Positions 8,137 through 17,491 of a DNA stretch of 64,000 bases are shown here, in pieces. A program made the translations under genes and the position numbers. Position 1 is the stretch's first letter. Every line of letters begins with the position of its first letter. Source of the stretch: Pseudomonadota bacterium (GTDB lineage Bacteria; Desulfobacterota; Desulfovibrionia; Desulfovibrionales; Desulfovibrionaceae); contig JAEWPX010000007.1 of assembly GCA_023399375.1 (NCBI GenBank), positions 1-64,000 of the forward strand, read 5' to 3'. The notes below the pieces were generated by a model, which worked only from the letters and a program-made list of their open reading frames with translations, made no database searches and was not told the DNA's origin.

Positions 8137-9240
8137 ATGCTTTCGGTCGTCACCTACACCTACAACGACCACGGCTTCGTATTGGCCATGCTGCGCCGCC
8201 TGGAGCGGTTTTCTTCCGTCATCGGCCAGGTCGTGGTCGTGGACGACGGCTCGGATGCGCCGTTTGTCGCACCGCCCGGCCCCTTCGCCGACCGGCAGTT
8301 CGTCGTGCGCCACGCGGCCAACCAGGGGCCGGCCTTTGCCAAGCGCACCGGGCTGGCCCGGGCCGCGGGGCCGTATATCCTTTCTGCGGACAGCGACATC
8401 GCCTGGGACGCGCTGTGGTTTTACGGCGCGCTGGAGCTCGCCCGGGACCCGGGCGTGGGCCTCGTCGGCGCGCGCATCCTCGAGAAAAACCACGGCGACA
8501 GCCTGTCCGCGGCGCGCCACTTCGCCTCCCTGGCCAAGGCCGGGGAGGAGGCGCGCGGGTTCGCCCGGGGCGGCCTCTGGCTTATGCGCAAGGACGTTTT
8601 CGATGCCGTGGGCGGGCTTGGGGACTACGACCGGGCCACGCACGAGGACTGGCATTTCTGCCGCAAGGTGCGGCAGCGGGGCTGGCGCGTGGTCCTGCCC
8701 GAAAAGGGAACCGTGCTCCAGACGCGGCGGATCGGCCGGGCGCAGTGCGTGCGCCGCGACGCGCTCTATCTCGCCGACGCCTACGCCGCAGTCATAGCTC
8801 GGGGCGAACCCTCCGCCATCCTCACGGTCATGGCCCTGGAGATCGACGAGGCCAAGGCCATTGCGGCCCAGTGCGGCTGTCCGCTGCTCGTTTATCTGGC
8901 GCTGGCCAAATTCGCGGCCGTGTTCGCGCGCCTTTGGGGCGCGCTTCCGGGAAGCGGCGCGGGGAGCGCTACCATGGCGACCGTTGCGGCGGCGGTCGCG
9001 GCTGCGTTTGCCGCATATCCGCTGCTCGTGCGGACCGTGGCTGCGGATTGCGGCCTGCCATTTCCCGTACAGGGCGCAGCGGATGGGGATGCCGGGGCGC
9101 TTGGGGCGATTTTCGCCTACCTCGCCGAGACCGTCGGCGCGGACGTCCTGCGCGGCCTCGAGGAAACGGCCCTGCCCCGCGCCCTGGCCGAGGAAGCGGC
9201 CCTTGGCCACGATTTCCACTTCATGGACGATCGGCCGTAA
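8137..9240 (+). CDS. Family 2 glycosyltransferase
   Basis: The product has 367 residues with a GT-A nucleotide-sugar-binding domain. LSVVTYTYND opens the fold, VVVDDGSD (about 31-38) contacts the nucleotide, and SADSDIAWD (about 84-92) gives the DxD-type metal site. THEDWHFCRKVRQRGW (about 170-185) carries the ED motif of the catalytic base. The C-terminal third (about 230-367) is alanine-rich and unassigned. The start at 8137 follows GAGGCGG; an upstream in-frame ATG at 8092 has no ribosome site. The acceptor is unknown, with envelope glycan or protein glycosylation most likely. Confidence 0.78.
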   Translation: MLSVVTYTYNDHGFVLAMLRRLERFSSVIGQVVVVDDGSDAPFVAPPGPFADRQFVVRHAANQGPAFAKRTGLARAAGPYILSADSDIAWDALWFYGALELARDPGVGLVGARILEKNHGDSLSAARHFASLAKAGEEARGFARGGLWLMRKDVFDAVGGLGDYDRATHEDWHFCRKVRQRGWRVVLPEKGTVLQTRRIGRAQCVRRDALYLADAYAAVIARGEPSAILTVMALEIDEAKAIAAQCGCPLLVYLALAKFAAVFARLWGALPGSGAGSATMATVAAAVAAAFAAYPLLVRTVAADCGLPFPVQGAADGDAGALGAIFAYLAETVGADVLRGLEETALPRALAEEAALGHDFHFMDDRP

Positions 9241-9252
9241 CCGCTGGAACCC

Positions 9253-10482
9253 TTATTTCGCCCCGTTGCCGTAGCGCGCCTTGTAGGCCTTGTAGAAGTC
9301 GAGGATGTGCGGCGGGCAGCCGGGCACGCAGTGCGCCGCCGGGGCCTGGCCGTGGGTTTCGTAGGCAAGCGGCGCGGCGCAGGCCCCGAAGCACCACAGT
9401 TCCCCGTCGCGGCGCAACAGGCTGCGCCGCTCGGGCATGGGCACGCCGACATAGAGCGTGACCGGCTTGCGGCCGGCAAACGCCCCTTCGCCCGCGAGCT
9501 TGTCCAGCGCATGGCGCAGCGCCGACAGGCAGCCCATGCACGCCCCGCCCTCGTGCACGCGCACGGCGTCGTAGGCCCCGGCGCAGCCGATGACCGGCCG
9601 GGCGAACGCGCGGCGCAGCCCCGCCGGGTCCGCGCCCACGACTTCGATAGCGGACAGGTCCGTCTCGCCGAGCCCCTCCTGCCGGGCCAGACGCAGCATG
9701 GCCACCTCGTGCGCGCCGATGCCCATGAGGTCGGCCGCCACCGTGTCCACGGCGCACACGTCCGTGCCGGCCGCGATCACGTTCATGTCCGGCACGGCCG
9801 AGCCCGAGAGCGGCGCCTGCCCCTGCACCGCCCACAAACCGTCGAGGACCGTGAGCTGGGGCCGCGCCAGACGCAGCACGTCCACCACCTTGGCATTGAT
9901 GTCGTTGCGGTGGCAGAACATGCGTTCGTCGTCGCAGACGAGGCCGTAGAGGTTCTTGATGCCAAGGGTCACGAGCGTGTGCACGTGGGTCTTCATCTTG
10001 GGCAGGTTGACCAGCACGTCGGCGTCGCGCAGGGCGCGCGGCAGGCGCACCGGATCGAAGAGGAAGGCCCCGGGATTGGGCACGGCCTCGCTGCCGCAGT
10101 GGTCGAAGGAGACAATTTCGCCACCCGCGGCCGCGACGCGGCGGGTGAAGTCCGCCATGCAGGCCAGGGCTTCGAACAGCGACAATCCGTAGCCCGGGTT
10201 GTCGCCGACCAGCACCCTGGCCGCGCCCGCGTCGCGCAATAGCTCCACGACGGCCAGGAGCACGCGTTCGTCCGTGACCACGGCGCACGGGTTGCGGGGG
10301 TCGGGCCGCACGAGGTTGGGCTTGACCAGCACGACCTTGCCGCGCGCAAGGGCAGCAAGGTCGCAACAGGCGTCCACGGCCTCCGCGACGAGGCCGCGCA
10401 CGAGGTGCAAGCTCTTTTCCGTAAATTGCGTGGGCGATTCCGGCACCGGCCGCGAGGCCAGCGCTACGCGAGGGCGCGCCAT
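9253..10482 (-). CDS. DUF362-domain protein
   Basis: This 409-residue protein belongs to the DUF362 family. The motif KVVLVKPNLV (about 49-58) and the block LPKMKTHVHTLVTLGIKNLYG (about 156-176, shortened forms of which recur in the family) are diagnostic. Several cysteines in the C-terminal half (GACMGC near 315, CFGACAAP near 363, CVPGCPPH near 388) could bind a cluster or metal, but they do not form a standard ferredoxin motif. Its start overlaps the end of the acyl-AMP ligase gene by 19 bases, so the two are translated together. The function of DUF362 proteins is not well established. Confidence 0.82.
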   Translation of the reverse strand: MARPRVALASRPVPESPTQFTEKSLHLVRGLVAEAVDACCDLAALARGKVVLVKPNLVRPDPRNPCAVVTDERVLLAVVELLRDAGAARVLVGDNPGYGLSLFEALACMADFTRRVAAAGGEIVSFDHCGSEAVPNPGAFLFDPVRLPRALRDADVLVNLPKMKTHVHTLVTLGIKNLYGLVCDDERMFCHRNDINAKVVDVLRLARPQLTVLDGLWAVQGQAPLSGSAVPDMNVIAAGTDVCAVDTVAADLMGIGAHEVAMLRLARQEGLGETDLSAIEVVGADPAGLRRAFARPVIGCAGAYDAVRVHEGGACMGCLSALRHALDKLAGEGAFAGRKPVTLYVGVPMPERRSLLRRDGELWCFGACAAPLAYETHGQAPAAHCVPGCPPHILDFYKAYKARYGNGAK

Positions 10483-12008
10483 GCGATCTTGCCTCCAGGG
10501 GTTCTAGGCAGGGCGTCGCGGATCTCGATCACCCGCGGCATTTTCATGCGGTGCAGCCGCGTCGCGAGAAAGCGGCGCAGCTCGCCGGGAGAAAGCGTGG
10601 CGCCGGACTTTGGCACGGCCACGGCCTTGGCCGCCTCGCCGCGCAGCGCATCGGCCACGGGCACAACGATGCACTCGGCCACGTCCGGGTGCGCCCGCAG
10701 CGCTTCCTCGATTTCCACCGGAAAGACCTTCATGCCGCCGACCTTGAGCAGCATGCTCTGGCGGCCGGCGAAAAAGTACGCGCCGTCGGCCTCGCGGCGC
10801 ACGATGTCGCCCGTGCGGAACCGCCCGCCGAAAAGGCGGAATTCTTCCCGGGGCTCCTCGCCGAAATAACCCGGACACACCCCGGGCCCGGAGATGACCA
10901 GTTCGCCCGGTTCGCCGTCCCGGGCGTCGTTGCCGTCCTCGTCCAGCACCCGCACGACGTAGCCCGGCACGGGCCGGCCCAGGCGGCAGGGCGCGTGGGT
11001 CTCGCCCGGCCGGTTGGCCAGGGCCACGCCCGTGGTTTCGGTCGAGCCCCACACGGGCAGGATGGCCGCGCCGAAGCGCTGCGCAAGCCCCGCCGCCAGG
11101 GCCGCGGGCACGTGCATGCCCCCGGATTCGGCCACGCGCACCGTGGCGAGGGGGTTGGCCGCCCCGGCCGGCAGGCGCAGCAGAGTTTCGTAGATGGCGG
11201 CCACGGCCATCAGCGCCGTGACCTTGTGGCGGCGGCACGCCGCGGCCACGGCCTTGGCCGAGACCCGGTCGCACAAAACCATGGACCCGCCGAGGGCGAG
11301 CGGCCGCAGGAGCGTCTCGTGGGGATGGACGAACACCGGCATCATGCACAGGTGCACGTCGTCGGGAGCGAGTCCGAAGGCGGCGATGCTGGCTTCGGTG
11401 TTGGCCAGCAGGTTGCCGAGCGTGGTCACCGCGCCCTTGGGCGCGCCCGTGGTGCCGGAAGTGAAGTTCAAATAGACCGGGTCGTTCGGCCCGACGCTGG
11501 GCAGGACGTCCGGATAGGGCCCGGCGGCCAGATCGCGCAGGCAGGGCAGGCCGCCCGTGGCCGGCCCGTCCATGACCACGACGGCGAAAGGCCGCGGCCC
11601 GGGGTAAAGGGCTTCGACGGCGGGGAGGAATTCCGCGGCCACGCAGAGCACGGCCGGGCGCAGGCGGGAAAGCACGGCGCGCACGACGTCCGGCGGCTGG
11701 TTGGGATCCACGGGAAAGAACACGGCCCCGGCCGCGGCGGCGGCCAGGAACGCGGTCACGGCTTGCGGCGTCTTGCGGCCCCATACGCCAAGGCGCGCGC
11801 CCTTGGCGAGGCCGAGCCCGGTCAGGGCGCGGGAGAGCCGGGCCACGTCCTCGGCGAGCCGGCCATGGCGCACGACGGTCTCGCCGCAAAGGATGGCCGC
11901 GCCGTCGGGATCGGCCTCGGCCGAGGCTCGCAGCAACGAGAACAGGCCCCCGGCCAGGGGCGCGCGCGGGCCAAGGGAAAGGGTATGGGGTTTTGCTTTG
12001 CCGGTCAT
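10464..12008 (-). CDS. AMP-dependent acyl-CoA/acyl-ACP synthetase (ligase)
   Basis: This is an ANL-superfamily adenylating enzyme of 514 residues. It activates a carboxylic acid as an acyl-AMP and passes it to CoA or a carrier protein. Motifs seen are the P-loop-like NFTSGTTGAPKGA (about 177-189), the ATP-binding WGSTETTG (about 320-327), the hinge RFRTGDIVRR (about 411-420) and a C-terminal lysine in TPGGKIAWR. The start at 12008 follows a long stretch without family similarity, and the ribosome site is weak. It is coupled to a DUF362 gene by a 19-base overlap. Substrate unknown. Confidence 0.83.
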   Translation of the reverse strand: MTGKAKPHTLSLGPRAPLAGGLFSLLRASAEADPDGAAILCGETVVRHGRLAEDVARLSRALTGLGLAKGARLGVWGRKTPQAVTAFLAAAAAGAVFFPVDPNQPPDVVRAVLSRLRPAVLCVAAEFLPAVEALYPGPRPFAVVVMDGPATGGLPCLRDLAAGPYPDVLPSVGPNDPVYLNFTSGTTGAPKGAVTTLGNLLANTEASIAAFGLAPDDVHLCMMPVFVHPHETLLRPLALGGSMVLCDRVSAKAVAAACRRHKVTALMAVAAIYETLLRLPAGAANPLATVRVAESGGMHVPAALAAGLAQRFGAAILPVWGSTETTGVALANRPGETHAPCRLGRPVPGYVVRVLDEDGNDARDGEPGELVISGPGVCPGYFGEEPREEFRLFGGRFRTGDIVRREADGAYFFAGRQSMLLKVGGMKVFPVEIEEALRAHPDVAECIVVPVADALRGEAAKAVAVPKSGATLSPGELRRFLATRLHRMKMPRVIEIRDALPRTPGGKIAWRALA

Positions 12009-12165
12009 GGCCCAACATACGCCGGAGAAATGTTTTTTGGCAAGGCATCCGAACGGTTGCCGGGTTATTGCCGACCGGCTCGTTACGGTATAAAGGCAAA
12101 TCGTCCCGGCGGCGCGCGCCCGCCGGGGCAGGTTTTCTCCATCCGAAACGTCGCGCGGAGGCGGC

Positions 12166-12507
12166 ATGAAGACGTTGCGAACGACCGTTGCGGCGACGGC
12201 CATCCTGATGGCCTGGCTTTTCGCATCGGGCCTGGCCCTGGCGGCCACGCCCGACGAGGACATGCGGCCGATAAAGTCCGGCGTGAGCATCACCGGCGTG
12301 ATCGAAGAGGAATACAGCGACGGCCTGCTGCTGACCACCGACGAGGGCACGACCTACCTCGTGCTGACCCCGGAAGAGATCACGCTGGAGAGCGAAGAGG
12401 CCTTTCACAAGCGTTTCAAGGGAAAACAGGTTACCCTGACCGGCAACGTCTACCGGGACGAAGACGGGTCGCTGAGCCTATTCGTCAGCACGCTGCCGAC
12501 GCAGTAG
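12166..12507 (+). CDS. Small exported protein of unknown function
   Basis: This 113-residue protein has a clear signal peptide (MKTLRTTV, a hydrophobic run, and cleavage near LALAA, residue 27). The mature part is about 86 residues, acidic and strand-rich: a GVIEEEYSDGLLLTTDEG section and a KGKQVTLTGNVYRDEDGS section resemble a small beta-barrel such as an OB or SH3 fold. GGAGG precedes the ATG. It is divergent from the acyl ligase and followed by another small exported protein. No family is recognised. Confidence 0.7.
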   Translation: MKTLRTTVAATAILMAWLFASGLALAATPDEDMRPIKSGVSITGVIEEEYSDGLLLTTDEGTTYLVLTPEEITLESEEAFHKRFKGKQVTLTGNVYRDEDGSLSLFVSTLPTQ

Positions 12508-12576
12508 ACAGGAGCGACGCCACGTCCCGCGCGGTGCGGGGCGCATCCCGGCAAAGCCCCCCAGGAGGTGGCTTTC

Positions 12577-12993
12577 ATGCTTGGGAAAGCAAAGGTTTAC
12601 CTGGTCCGAACCCGTCTGGCGGCGTTTTTTGCCGTTGCGGCCTGCCTGCTCCTTGCCGCGCCCCTTGCGGCGCAAACGGTCCGGACGACGCGGGAGGGCG
12701 TGCCCTACGTCACCGGCGGCATCGGCTCCGACGAGCGGGCGGCCATGGACGCCATGGCCGGCGCGTATACCCTGAAGCTCGAATTCGCCCGGGCGGACCG
12801 GGCCTACCTCGGCGACGTGCCCGTGGCCATACGCGGTCCCGTGGCGACGCAGCTGACGGCCGAAGGGCCGATCCTGCTGCTGCGCCTGCCGCCCGGGCGC
12901 TACGCCGTCACGGCCACGGCGCGCGGCGCTTCGCGCACGCAGAGCGTCGTCGTCGGGAAAACCGGGCTGTCCCGTCTCGCCTTTCTCTGGTAG
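12577..12993 (+). CDS. Exported protein with carboxypeptidase-regulatory-like fold
   Basis: The product has about 138 residues: a basic N-terminus, a hydrophobic core ending LAAPLAAQ (signal peptide), then a strand-rich domain. The pattern LLLRLPPGRYAVTATARGASRTQSVVVGKTG near the C-terminus is typical of CarboxypepD_reg/transthyretin-like beta sandwiches, of which only short pieces are conserved. AGGAGG lies 8 bases before the ATG at 12577, so that start is chosen over the GTG at 12568. Likely periplasmic; role unknown. Confidence 0.7.
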   Translation: MLGKAKVYLVRTRLAAFFAVAACLLLAAPLAAQTVRTTREGVPYVTGGIGSDERAAMDAMAGAYTLKLEFARADRAYLGDVPVAIRGPVATQLTAEGPILLLRLPPGRYAVTATARGASRTQSVVVGKTGLSRLAFLW

Positions 12994-13023
12994 CCGCCAG
13001 CGTCGCCGCGCGGCAGGGAATCG

Positions 13024-13848
13024 CTACATGTAGCCCAGGGAGCGCAGTTGCTCCATGGCTTCTTCCTTGTCCTGGTCCCGGCCGGCGCGTTCGCCGGAGC
13101 GATCGGCCAGGTCCTGCTCCCAGGCGGGCAGGTCGCTCTTGCGCTCGGTGCCGGTCTTGGTGCCGAGGCTGCGGTAGCCCTGGCGGTAGAGTTCGCAGAA
13201 GGGGATGCCCCGCGAGAGGGTGATGTCCCAGATGTCGGCTTCGCGCATGTGCAGGATGGGGTGCACGCGCAGGTGGGGCGGGTCCTGGCGCGGGCTTTCG
13301 TAGTCCTCGCCGGCCCGGGCCGGGTGCTCGTCCCAGCGGATGGCCGTGGCCAGGGCGGCCACGTTGGCCTGGCGCAAAAACGCGTTCATGGGCGCGACCT
13401 TCATGAGCTGGTTGCCCACGGGGGATTCCGGGTCGAAGGGAAAGCCCGGACCGGTGAAGCCTGCCCGCTCCACCTCGGCCCGGCTCTCCGGCGACAGGTC
13501 GGCCACGGCGATGTAGTCGCCGATGCGCGGTTTTTTCGCCAGGACCTCCGTGTTGGACGCCGTCGTCAGCGCAAGGTCCCATTCCCGGACCATGCGGCGC
13601 TGAAAGGCCGTGACCTCCTCGAAGGGGTCGCCCTCGTCGATGGTCAGGACACGGGGCATGGGCAGGCCTTTTTCGGCGCAGGCCTCCCGGGTCAGCCACA
13701 GGACCAGCGTGCTGTCCTTGGCTCCGGTCCAGGCCAGCCAGAAGTCGCGGCCGAAGCGCCCCATGGCCGAGGCGAGCACCGCCTTGGAGGCGGCGATTTT
13801 CTCGTCCAATGTCATGCCCCAAAGGGCCAGCATCCCGGCATCGTCCAT
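13024..13848 (-). CDS. PAPS-reductase-family protein
   Basis: This 274-residue N-type ATP pyrophosphatase-fold protein is related to PAPS/APS reductase and CysD. The nucleotide loop, normally SGGxDS, reads TGAKDSTLVLWL (about 40-51), and RVLTIDEGDPFEE follows (about 66-78). The C-terminal half has HPILHMREADIWDIT (about 195-209) and LYRQGYRSLGTKTGTERKS, typical of this family and used for adenylyl-sulfate or ATP binding. No C-terminal catalytic CGLH is seen, so a reductase role is not supported. The start is MDDAG at 13848, with GGGAG 5 bases before it. Confidence 0.78.
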   Translation of the reverse strand: MDDAGMLALWGMTLDEKIAASKAVLASAMGRFGRDFWLAWTGAKDSTLVLWLTREACAEKGLPMPRVLTIDEGDPFEEVTAFQRRMVREWDLALTTASNTEVLAKKPRIGDYIAVADLSPESRAEVERAGFTGPGFPFDPESPVGNQLMKVAPMNAFLRQANVAALATAIRWDEHPARAGEDYESPRQDPPHLRVHPILHMREADIWDITLSRGIPFCELYRQGYRSLGTKTGTERKSDLPAWEQDLADRSGERAGRDQDKEEAMEQLRSLGYM

Positions 13849-13937
13849 AACGGCTCCCAGGCGATAACGGCGCATGCCGCCGTCGCGTCATGCGTGCCGC
13901 CTCCGGTCGGACCGGACGCGGCGCGGTCTTTCGTTGA

Positions 13938-14339
13938 CTATTCGGCCTTCTTGCGGCGTTCCCAGAGCTTCATGTCCTTCATTTTGGCGCGGCGTTCCCG
14001 GGCCAGGGACTTGCAGGCCAGGGCCTGGGTCTTCTTGTAGCCGTACTTGGCGCGGTATTCCTCGGCGGTCAGGCCGTGGGACGCAAGATGCTTCTTGGTG
14101 ATGACCTTGAAGGACTTGCCGCACTCCAGGCAGACGATGGAGGCTTCCTTGATGGCCTTTTTCGGGTCCATGGCCGGCGCGGCGGCTTCTTCGCCGGCAG
14201 GCGGAAGCTGGCCGCCCACAAGACCGGCGATGCCTCCTGCCACGGATTTGACCATGCTCAGGATTTCCTCTTCGGTCATCGGCCGCGATCCGGCTTGAGC
14301 CTTGACGATTTCCAGTGCGCTTTGCAGATACTCTTCCAT
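13938..14339 (-). CDS. Ros/MucR-family transcriptional regulator
   Basis: This 133-residue protein carries the MucR domain. CLECGKSFKVITKKHLASHGLTAEEYR (from about 70; only parts are quoted by family logos) holds a C2H2 zinc site, followed by the basic KYGYKKTQALACKSL region that contacts DNA. The N-terminal 60 residues are helical and would give oligomerisation. It starts at MEEYLQS, with AGAGG ahead of it. MucR proteins silence envelope, exopolysaccharide and cell-cycle genes in alphaproteobacteria. In this region rich in glycan genes a similar target set is plausible but not shown. Confidence 0.85.
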   Translation of the reverse strand: MEEYLQSALEIVKAQAGSRPMTEEEILSMVKSVAGGIAGLVGGQLPPAGEEAAAPAMDPKKAIKEASIVCLECGKSFKVITKKHLASHGLTAEEYRAKYGYKKTQALACKSLARERRAKMKDMKLWERRKKAE

Positions 14340-14376
14340 GTGTTTCCTCTTGTGAACAGTCGTTTTGGAAAGAGGC

Positions 14377-14405
14377 CGTATACCTACTCGGCTGGTAGGA
14401 ATCAA
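14377..14405 (-). promoter_or_regulatory. Sigma-70-type promoter candidate for the MucR-like gene
   Basis: On the minus strand TTGATT (14405-14400) and TATACG (14382-14377) are 17 bases apart. They lie about 40 bases before the start codon, leaving a short leader with the AGAGG ribosome site. Confidence 0.4.
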
Positions 14406-14744
14406 GAATTTTTGCACGACTTTTCCGGTTGCGTCCAGTCGTTTATATACGCCGCGCGAAAATGCGCAAATGAAATACTGGTTATAAACCGGGCTTGCCC
14501 GCAGGAGAGCCGAGTTCGGAAGTATTTCAGAGGGGTGGTGCGCGGTGATACTGCTTCACTTCGCAACAACACGTGCGGCATTGCGTATCCGTCGCCAATT
14601 TCACGCAAGTGCTTTTTTCCAGTTCTTTTTTCGAAGCGTGCCTTGCCAGCGCGCGGAAGCGGTGTCATAAGTGAATCGTATGCCATCCGTCGTGGCGAGC
14701 GCTGTGCAGACTTCCAGTTCCACCCTTCCCGCTGGCGGCACGCA
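14406..14744. other. Intergenic region between the MucR-like regulator and the histidine kinase
   Basis: This divergent intergenic stretch is less GC-rich than its surroundings (for example 14450-14490). No reading frame with protein-like features is seen. TTTATATAC and GGTTATAAACC suggest promoter elements for the kinase, but no -35/-10 pair with good spacing could be fixed. Confidence 0.4.
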
Positions 14745-16394
14745 ATGACCGACGACAGCACACCTCTTCCCTCCGCTGCGGAGGCCTCCCCCGAAAGCCG
14801 GATTGCGACGCTCGAGGCGCGCCTGGCTGCCGTGCAGCAGGAAAAGGCGCGTTGCGCGCTTTTCTTCGAACGCTCGGTCATGGGCATCCTGCTCGGCGAT
14901 CCCTCCGGCAACATTCGCGATGCCAATCCGCGCGCAGTGGAGATGCTCGGCTACGATATCGATACATTGCGGCGCATGAATATTCGTGAACTGATCCATC
15001 CCGAGGACCAGGAAGCGGTATCCGTGAACGTCGGCATAGAGGCCGCAAAGGCCGGAAAAGCATTCAAGGTGGAACGGCGTTACCGTTGCAAGGACGGGAC
15101 GTGGCTCGCGTTGCAGGTGGATTTCAGCGCCCTGGACGACCGGGGAGAACTCTTCCAGGTCATGCTCCAGGACATCGGCCGCCGCAAGGCCGCCGAAGAG
15201 GCCAAGGACGCGGCCCTGGCCCAGGCCCGGGCGGCAAGTGAGGCCAAAAGCGCTTTCCTCGCCAACATGAGCCATGAGATACGCACGCCGCTCAACGGCG
15301 TCATGGGCATGCTGCAGCTCCTCAAGGCCACGCCGCTTTCGCGCGAGCAGGGCGATTATCTGGCCATGGCCCTGGAAGCTTCCGGCGCACTGTTGCGCAT
15401 CCTTTCGGATATCTTGGACTTCACCCAGATGGATGGCGGCACCCTGGGGGTTTGCGAGAAACGCTTTTCCCTCCCGGAAATCCTCGACCCGATCCTGGCC
15501 GCCTTCGCCCATGAGGCATCGGCCAAGGGCCTGGAACTGCGCCTGGAGACGGATCCAGCCACGCCGCGGCAACTCCTCGGCGACGCGGGCCGGGTGCGCC
15601 AGATCCTGTGCTGCCTCGTGGGCAACGCCGTCAAATACACCGACGCCGGGCGCATCGTCCTGGCCGTGCGATCCCTGGAAGGCGCGGCGGGCGAAGGTCG
15701 CGTCATGCTGGAATTCCGCGTCACGGACACCGGTCGGGGCATTCCTGCTGCGCTGCGCGAGAAGGTCTTCGAACCGTTTTTCCAGGCCGACGCCACGTTG
15801 ACGCGCCGGCACGGCGGCGCGGGCATGGGACTGGCCCTGGCCAAGGGATTGGTCGGGCTCATGGGCGGGGAGATCGTGCTGGAAGAGGCCGACGGCGGCG
15901 GGCTTGCTGCGGTGATGCGGCTGCCGTTCGTCAGGTTTGCGGCTGGCGTCGTGCCCCTCGCCCGCGACGTCGCGAAATCCGCGTACGTGGCGCAGGAAGA
16001 AACCGTCTTGGCCGGTCGGCGCATCCTCGTGGTGGACGACGAGGCCGTCAACCGCCTGACGCTCCGGGCCATCCTGGAACGGCTCGGCTGCGTCGTCGTG
16101 CTGGCGGAAAACGGCCGCCAGGCCCTTGCCCGTCTGGCTGCAGAGGATTTCGACGCCGTGCTGCTCGACGTGAGCATGCCGGATCACGACGGGTACAGCA
16201 TGGCCAGGGCCATTCGCAGCGGCGAGGCCGTGGTGCGCGACCCGCGCGTGCCGCTCGTGGCCGCCACGGCTCATATCGGACCCGACGCCAGGCGGGCCGC
16301 GCTTCATGCCGGCATGGACGCCTATCTGTCCAAACCCGTGGAATTCGACGCCCTGGTCCGCGTGCTTAACGAGGTTCTCGCGGCAAGGCGGTAG
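14745..16394 (+). CDS. Soluble PAS hybrid sensor histidine kinase
   Basis: The product has 549 residues and no membrane segment. Order: short coiled coil (15-40), PAS domain (about 45-160, opening [15 protein letters not shown]) with a PAC-like end, then HisKA with [13 protein letters not shown] (phospho-His near 183). The HATPase with N-box VGNAVKY, G1 DTGRGIP and G2 [12 protein letters not shown] follows. A receiver domain closes the protein (from about 428, [14 protein letters not shown]), with phospho-Asp in [13 protein letters not shown] and Lys in YLSKPV. It phosphorylates itself and its own receiver; a downstream partner is not in view. Its 3' end overlaps the convergent glycosyltransferase gene by 73 bases. 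Confidence 0.88.
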   Translation: MTDDSTPLPSAAEASPESRIATLEARLAAVQQEKARCALFFERSVMGILLGDPSGNIRDANPRAVEMLGYDIDTLRRMNIRELIHPEDQEAVSVNVGIEAAKAGKAFKVERRYRCKDGTWLALQVDFSALDDRGELFQVMLQDIGRRKAAEEAKDAALAQARAASEAKSAFLANMSHEIRTPLNGVMGMLQLLKATPLSREQGDYLAMALEASGALLRILSDILDFTQMDGGTLGVCEKRFSLPEILDPILAAFAHEASAKGLELRLETDPATPRQLLGDAGRVRQILCCLVGNAVKYTDAGRIVLAVRSLEGAAGEGRVMLEFRVTDTGRGIPAALREKVFEPFFQADATLTRRHGGAGMGLALAKGLVGLMGGEIVLEEADGGGLAAVMRLPFVRFAAGVVPLARDVAKSAYVAQEETVLAGRRILVVDDEAVNRLTLRAILERLGCVVVLAENGRQALARLAAEDFDAVLLDVSMPDHDGYSMARAIRSGEAVVRDPRVPLVAATAHIGPDARRAALHAGMDAYLSKPVEFDALVRVLNEVLAARR

Positions 16395-17491
16395 GCCGCG
16401 ACGGCCAGGGCCACGGCCGCGTCCCAGGTCAGTTCCCGGGCCCGCGAGAGGCCTTTGGCCCGCAATTCCCCGGCCAGGGCAGCGTCCGTGAGCACGCGCA
16501 GGAGCGCCGCGGCAAGACCTGCCGTATCCGTCGGGGCCACGAGCAGCGCCGCCCCCCCCGTCACTTCGGGCACGGCCGGGGCGCTCGAGGCCACCACAGG
16601 CGCGCCGCAGGCCATGGCCTCGGCCACGGGCAGGCCGAACCCCTCGCCGAAACTTGGATAGGCGAACGCCGCCGCGCCGGCGTAGAGGGCCGGCAGATCC
16701 TCCTGGAGCACGGTCCCTGGCAGGAAAACGCCTTGCGTCGCGCCTTCCCGCAGCATCCGGTCGTAGAATTCCGCAAAAAGCCTGTCGCGCCCGCCCGCCA
16801 GCACGAGCGTCGGCGCAGCCGCGCCCAGGCGCTCCCGCACGAGGCCGTAGGCCGCAACCAGGGTCGGCAGGTTCTTGCGCGGCTCGATGCGCCCGACCGA
16901 CAGGATATACGGCCCAGGCGGCAGGCCCAGCCGGGCGCGCATGGCGGCAAGGCGCGCCGCATCGGCGACCGGCGTAAATTCCGGCCCGACGCCCAGGTGG
17001 GCGAAGGCGATGCGCGCTTCGGGCACATGGTAACGGGCGACGATCTCGCGACGGCTGAAGTCCGAAATGGTCAGCACCCGCCACGCACGCCGGGCGCTTC
17101 CCGGATAGAGCCGGCGCATGAGCGAGCCAAGGCCGCGGGGGAAATGCTCGGGCATGGATTCGTGCAAAATGTCGTGGATGGAGAGCACGGTGGGCGGCCC
17201 GCCGCGAAGCGGCCCCACGTACTGGCAGTGGAGCACGTCCACCTCGCGCGCGGCCCTGTCCGGGAACGGCCAGATGAGCCGGGCGAAGCGGCCGTGGGGA
17301 ATGGCGCGCCGTGCGACGTTCGGGGCGTCGCTGGCCAGTGCGCGGATATGGGCCGCGTCCGGGTCCGTGGCGTAGAAGACGAAGTCGATGTCCGGCGCGG
17401 CCGCCGGAAGCCGTTGCGCCAGATTGGCCATGTACGTCCGCGAGCCCTGCATGAGCCCGGACAGGCTGTGCAGGTCGAGCCCGACCCGCAT
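16322..17491 (-). CDS. Family 4-type (GT-B) glycosyltransferase
   Basis: This 389-residue retaining GT-B enzyme is of the mannosyl/rhamnosyltransferase type. It opens with LDLHSLSGLMQGSRTYMANL and has SIHDILHESMPEHFPRG near 110. The hinge is ILSVGRIEPRKNLPTLVAAY (about 205-224), and the sugar-nucleotide site PSFGEGFGLPVAEAMACGAPVV lies near 300. The start codon shares one base with the stop of the previous gene (TAATG), so the two glycosyltransferases are translationally coupled. It is the last gene of the long minus-strand operon and its final 24 codons overlap the kinase gene on the other strand. Confidence 0.85.
   Translation of the reverse strand: MRVGLDLHSLSGLMQGSRTYMANLAQRLPAAAPDIDFVFYATDPDAAHIRALASDAPNVARRAIPHGRFARLIWPFPDRAAREVDVLHCQYVGPLRGGPPTVLSIHDILHESMPEHFPRGLGSLMRRLYPGSARRAWRVLTISDFSRREIVARYHVPEARIAFAHLGVGPEFTPVADAARLAAMRARLGLPPGPYILSVGRIEPRKNLPTLVAAYGLVRERLGAAAPTLVLAGGRDRLFAEFYDRMLREGATQGVFLPGTVLQEDLPALYAGAAAFAYPSFGEGFGLPVAEAMACGAPVVASSAPAVPEVTGGAALLVAPTDTAGLAAALLRVLTDAALAGELRAKGLSRARELTWDAAVALAVAAYRLAARTSLSTRTRASNSTGLDR

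Noticed and set aside
10551..13223. 890-codon plus-strand frame
   Set aside because: It is antisense to the acyl-AMP ligase, and its composition is typical of a GC-rich shadow.
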